From Verrucomicrobiota bacterium (GTDB taxonomy: Bacteria; Verrucomicrobiota; Verrucomicrobiia; Verrucomicrobiales; DEV007): a DNA stretch of 64,000 nucleotides. The position numbers were made by a program, and so were the translations under genes. The notes beneath the pieces were generated by a model. That model was not told the DNA's origin. It was given only the letters and a program-made list of their open reading frames with translations, and ran no database searches. The stretch lies in NCBI GenBank assembly GCA_020630975.1, contig JAHDID010000030.1:1-64000 (forward strand). The letters run 5' to 3'. Shown here in pieces: positions 12,501-18,500 of the stretch (its first letter is position 1; each line of letters begins with the position of its first letter).

Positions 12501-15500
12501 TGATGGTCACATCGATCACTGTCGTGTCGGTAGCGCCATTATCATCGGTCACGGTAACTGTGATTTGATCCAGTAGAGTTTCGCCTGCATTCAGTGCCTG
12601 CACAGAAGAGTGCCCGTTAGCGAGGTTGTAGGTCCACGCGCCACCCGAAGTGAGGTCGAAAGTACCGTATCCACTATCACCTGACGCAGCACTCAAGGCT
12701 GTCCACGTCGCTATGGCAGTGGTGTCGGTGTCTATCGAGGTCACCGATCCACTAGCCGCCACAGTAGTCTCCTCTGTGACATTGCCTGCCGCTCCTGTTG
12801 CCACTGGGGTATCATTAGTTCCAGTGATGGTCACATCGATCACTGTCGTGTCGGTGGCGCCATTATCATCGGTCACGGTTACCGTGATTTGATCCATCAA
12901 AGTCTCCCCGGTATTGAGAGCCTGTACGGAAGCGTGTGAGTTGGTAAGGTGGTAAGTCCAAGCCCCTGCCGTAGTTAGATGGAAATTACCGTACCCATTA
13001 TCGCTAGCCGCCGCACTGAGAGCCGTCCACGTCGTGGTGGAGCCATCGTCGATATCGGTTGCTGAGACGGTGCCGGTGGTCGTTGTGACACTTTCCTCTG
13101 TCACACTGCTGGTCGCACCAGTCGCTACCGGCCCATCGTTCTGGCCGACGATTGTTACGGTCACTGTCGATGTATCCGAATTGCCGTGATCATCAGTCAC
13201 CACATAGCTAAAGGTGTCGGTTACCTCGACTCCTGGTTGTAGATTTTCGAATTGTCCATTGGTGTCGTAGGAGATTGTGCCATCGCCATTGTTGGTCACT
13301 GTGCCAACTGGATCGGTCACAGAAGTGATCGTCAGGGTGTCAGTATCGAGTTTTACATCATTGGCTAGCACGCTGATCGATATAGAGTCATCTTCTGAGA
13401 CAGCAGCCTGATCATCGGACGCAACGGGGTCGGTGATTTGTTCGTAGGTGAGAGTGGTATCGGTGAAAGTGTACTCCTCCACTCCAGATATACGATCTGA
13501 ACCATCTGGGCTGCCAGGGCGATTATCTGTAATCGTCAGGGAACCATCGGAATGCTCAGTGAAGGTGTAGTCGGTGGATAGGCCGGTGTAGACCACCCGG
13601 TCCTGACCAGTGCCGCCTTCGATGGTGTCATTTCCACCACCTGCAGCGATAGTATCGTTTCCGGCTCCCGCGTCGACGGAATCTGCGCCCCCGCCAGTGT
13701 CAATGGTGTCCGCCCCAGATCCAGTCGTGACCGTATCGGTACCGCCACCAGAGGTTATGGTGTTGTTACCATCGCCGGTGTTTATCGTATTGTTTCCTGC
13801 ACCAGCATTTACGGTGTTGTTACCGCTGCCAGTTTCGATGGAATCATTGCCACTGCCGGAGGTGATACTGTCATTGCCAGCGCCTGCACTTACGGTGTTA
13901 TTACCATCGCCCACATTCAGATTATCATCGCCGCTACCGCTGGACACGCTATCGGCACCCGATCCCGAGGTGACGGAGTTATTACCATCGCCGGTATTGA
14001 TGGTGTTGTCACCATCGCCGGTAGTGACCGTATCATCGCCGCCACTTGCGGTGACCGTATTATTCCCGTCGCCCGTGGAAATAGTGTTGTCGCCTGCACC
14101 TGCATTGACCGTGTTATTGCCGCTACCGGCATCAATGGAGTCGCTACCGCTGCCGGAGGTGACATTGTCGTCTCCAGCACCAGCGCTGACGGTGTTATTG
14201 CCATCTCCTACGTTCAGGTCGTCATTGCCTGTGCCGCTGGTCACGCTGTCGGCTCCAGTGCCGGTGGTTACGGAGTTATTACCATCTCCGGTATTGACGG
14301 TGTTGTCACCATCTCCGGTGGTGACAGTATCGTCGCCGCTCCCGCTTGTGACCGTGTTGTTGCCGTCGCCAGTGGACACCGTGTTGTCTCCTGTACCTGC
14401 ATTGACCGTGTTATTGCCGCTACCGGCGTTGATCGAGTCGCTGCCGCTGCCTGATGTGACGTTATCATCTCCCGCGCCAGCGCTGACGGTGTTATTACCA
14501 TCGCCTACGTTTAGGTTGTCATTACCCGTTCCACTGGTCACGCTGTCGGCGCCCGTGCCAGAGGTCACGGAGTTATTTCCGTCTCCGGTATTGATAGTGT
14601 TGTTACCATCGCCTGTGGTGACGGTATCGTCGCCGCCTCCGCTTGTGATGCTGTTGTCGCCGTCGCCAGTGGAGATTGTGTTGTCGCCTGCGCCTGCATC
14701 GACTGTGTTGTTGCCGCTGCCAGCATCGATTGAGTCACTGCCACTACCGGAGGAGACATTGTCATCTCCCGCGCCAGCGCTGACAGTGTTGTTGCCATCG
14801 CCTACGTTGAGATCGTCATTGCCCGCCCCACTGGTCACACTGTCCGATCCTGTTCCGGAGATCACGGAGTTATCACCTTCGCCAGCGTTGACGGTATTGT
14901 TTCCGCTACCGGCATCGATCGAATCACTGCCGCTGCCGGAGGTGACGTTGTCGTTTCCAGCGCCCGCGCTGACGGTGTTATTGCCATCACCTACGTTCAG
15001 GTTGTCGCTACCAGAGCCGCTGGTCACACTGTCGGCACCTGCCCCCGAGGTGACCGAGTTGTTGCCTTCGCCGGCGTTGATGACATTGTCGCCATCTCCC
15101 GTGGTGACAGTGTCGTCGCCAGTGCCCGAGGTTACGTTATTGTTGCCATCACCAGTGGCGATATTGTTGTCGCCAGCACCAGCGTCTACGGTGTTATTAC
15201 CACTGCCTGCATCGATCGAATCATTGCCGCTTCCTGATGTCACATTATCATCACCAGCACCAGCAGCTACCGTGTTATTGCCATCGCCTACATTTAGGTC
15301 ATCACTGCCTGAGCCGCTGGTGACCTGGTCTGCGCCTGACCCTGTGTTTACTGAATTGTCACCATCTCCGGTATTGATGGTATTATCGCCATCCCCAGTA
15401 GTGACGGTGTCGTTACCACTACCTGCTGAGACATCGTTGTCGCCGCCACCTGTGGCGATGGTGTTATTGCCTTCGCCGGCATCTACCGTGTTGTTTCCCT

Positions 15501-18500
15501 CGCCGGTATCGACGGAGTCATTACCGGTGCCAGAGGTGATATTGTCGTTTCCGGAGCCAGCGCTCACGGTGTTGTTGCCGTCACCTACACTGAGGTTATC
15601 GCTGCCAGAGCCACTGGTTACATTGTCAGATCCGGCACCCGCATTGACTGCGTTGTTGCCATCTCCTGTGATGATGGTGTTATCACCATCTCCTGTGTTC
15701 ACGGTATCATTGCCGGCACCAGAGGTGATGTTATTATTACCATTACCAGTGGATATATCGTTATCACCTTCGCCAGCGCTGACCGTATTATTTCCGCTGC
15801 CAGCATCGATTGAGTCATTACCTCCACCTGATGTGACGTTATCGTCTCCTGCACCGGCGCTTACGATATTATTACCTTCTCCGACATTGAGATAGTCACT
15901 GCCAGATCCACTGGTCACATTATCGGCGCCTGATCCTGATGTGACCGAGTTATTGCCATCTCCGGTATTGATGGTGTTATCGCCATTGCCTGTGTTGATG
16001 GTGTCATCGCCGGTGCCGGAGGTTACATTATTGTTGCCATCACCAGTGGCGATATTGTTGTCGCCGGCGCCAGCGTCTACGGTGTTATTGCCGCTACCGG
16101 CATTGATCGAGTCATTACCGCCGCCGGAGGTTACGCTGTCGCTTCCGGCGCCTGCTGTTACGGTGTTGTCACCATCGCCTACATTGAGATCGTCACTACC
16201 AGATCCGCTGGTTACTTGGTCAGCGCCTGCTCCGGAATTGACCGCATTGTCACCATCTCCGGTATTGATGGTGTTATTACCATCTCCAGTGGTGATGGTG
16301 TCATTACCACTACCTGCTGAGACATCATTATTGCCACCACCTGTGGCGATATTGTTATTACCTTCGCCTGCATCCACTGTGTTGTTGCCCTCGCCGGTAT
16401 TGACGGAGTCATTGCCGGTGCCAGAGGTGATACTGTCATTACCTGCGCCCGCACTCACGGTGTTATTGCCTTCTCCGACATTGAGATTGTCGCTACCGGA
16501 GCCACTGGTCACATTGTCTGCGCCTGTTCCCGTGTTTACCGCATTATCGCCATCACCTGTGTCGATCGTGTTGTCGCCACCGCCGGTGTTAATGGTGTCA
16601 TTACCGCTGCCAGATGACAGGTTGTTGTCACCGTCTCCGGTAGAAATATTGTTATTGCCGTCTCCCGCGTCGACCGTGTTGTTGCCGCTACCCGCATCGA
16701 CGGAGTCATTGCCCGTGCCGGAGGTGATATTGTCGTTGCCAGCGCCAGCGCTTACCGTGTTGTTGCCGTCGCCTACGTTGAGATCGTCACTGCCAGATCC
16801 GCTGGTTACTTGGTCGGCGCCTGCTCCTGCATTGACTTCATTGTCACCATCTCCTGTATTGATGGTGTTGTTTCCATCCCCAGTGTTAATGGTGTCGTCG
16901 CCAGTGCCGGAGGTTAGACTGTTGTCACCATCCCCAGTAGCGATGCTGTTATCCCCCTCTCCGGCATTGACGGTATTATTACCGCTGCCTGCGTCCACGG
17001 AGTCATTTCCAGACCCAGAGGTCACGCTGTCGTCTCCAGCGCCTGCGCTCACGGTATTATTGCCGCTGCCTACGTCGAGATTGTCACTGCCGGAGCCACT
17101 GGTTACGTTGTCTGCGCCAGACCCAGTGTTGACGGCATTGTCACCATCTCCTGTGTCGATGGTGTTGTCGCCATCGCCTGTATTGATGGTGTCATTGCCA
17201 CCTCCCGAGGTAACGCTATTGTCGCCATCGCCGGTCAAAACATTGTTATCTCCCGCACCGGCGTTTACTGTGTTGTCGCCGCTGCCGACGTCTACCGAGT
17301 CGTTACCGCTACCTGAAGTGACGTTGTCATTTCCGGCACCTGCACTGACTGTATTTTCACCATCGCCCACATTGAGGTTGTCGCTGCCGGAGCCGCTTGT
17401 GATCTGGTCTGCTCCGGCGCCTGAGTTGACGGCATTATCTCCGTCTCCGGTATTGATCGTGTTGTCACCATCGCCAGTGTTGATCGTGTCATTACCACTA
17501 CCAGAGGTCACGTCATTGTTGCCATCACCAGTTGAGACTGCGTTGTCTCCTTGCCCGGTGTTGATGGTGTTGTCACCGTCACCAGTGTCGATGGTATCAT
17601 CGCCACCGCCGGATGTTAGACTATTATCACCATCGCCTGCAGAGACATTGTTGTCACCATCTCCAGCATCGACTGTGTTATTGCCGGTGCCAGCATCTAC
17701 GGAATCATTACCGCTACCCGAGGTTACATTATCATCTCCAGCGCCAGCACTTACGGTGTTGTTGCCATTGCCAACGTCTAGGTCATCGCTGCCAGATCCA
17801 CTGGTTACGTTATCAGCGCCAGCGCCTGTGTTCACGGCATTGTTACCCTCGCCAGTGTCGATGGTATTGTCTCCATCGCCGGTGTTGATGGTGTCATTGC
17901 CACTGCCAGAGGTCACGTCATTATTGCCATCACCAGTTGAGACTGTGTTGTCACCTTGTCCGGTGTTGATAGTGTTGTCGCCGTCACCAGTGTCGATGGT
18001 ATCATCGCCACCGCCGGATGTTAGACTATTATCACCATCGCCTGCAGAGACATTGTTGTCACCATCTCCAGCATCGACTGTGTTATTGCCGGTGCCAGCA
18101 TCTACGGAATCATTACCGCTACCCGAGGTTACATTATCATCTCCAGCGCCAGCACTTACGGTGTTGTTGCCATTGCCAACGTCTAGGTCATCGCTGCCAG
18201 ATCCACTGGTTACGTTATCAGCGCCAGCGCCTGTGTTCACGGCATTGTTACCCTCGCCAGTGTCGATGGTATTGTCTCCATCGCCGGTGTTGATGGTGTC
18301 ATTGCCACTGCCAGAGGTCACGTCATTATTGCCATCACCAGTTGAGACTGTGTTGTCACCATCTCCAGCGTTGACGGTGTTATTGCCGGTACCAGCATCT
18401 ACGGAATCATTACCGCTGCCCGAGGTCACGTTATCGTCTCCAGCGCCAGCACTTACGGTGTTATCGCCATTGCCGACATCCAGGTTATCGCTGCCGGATC

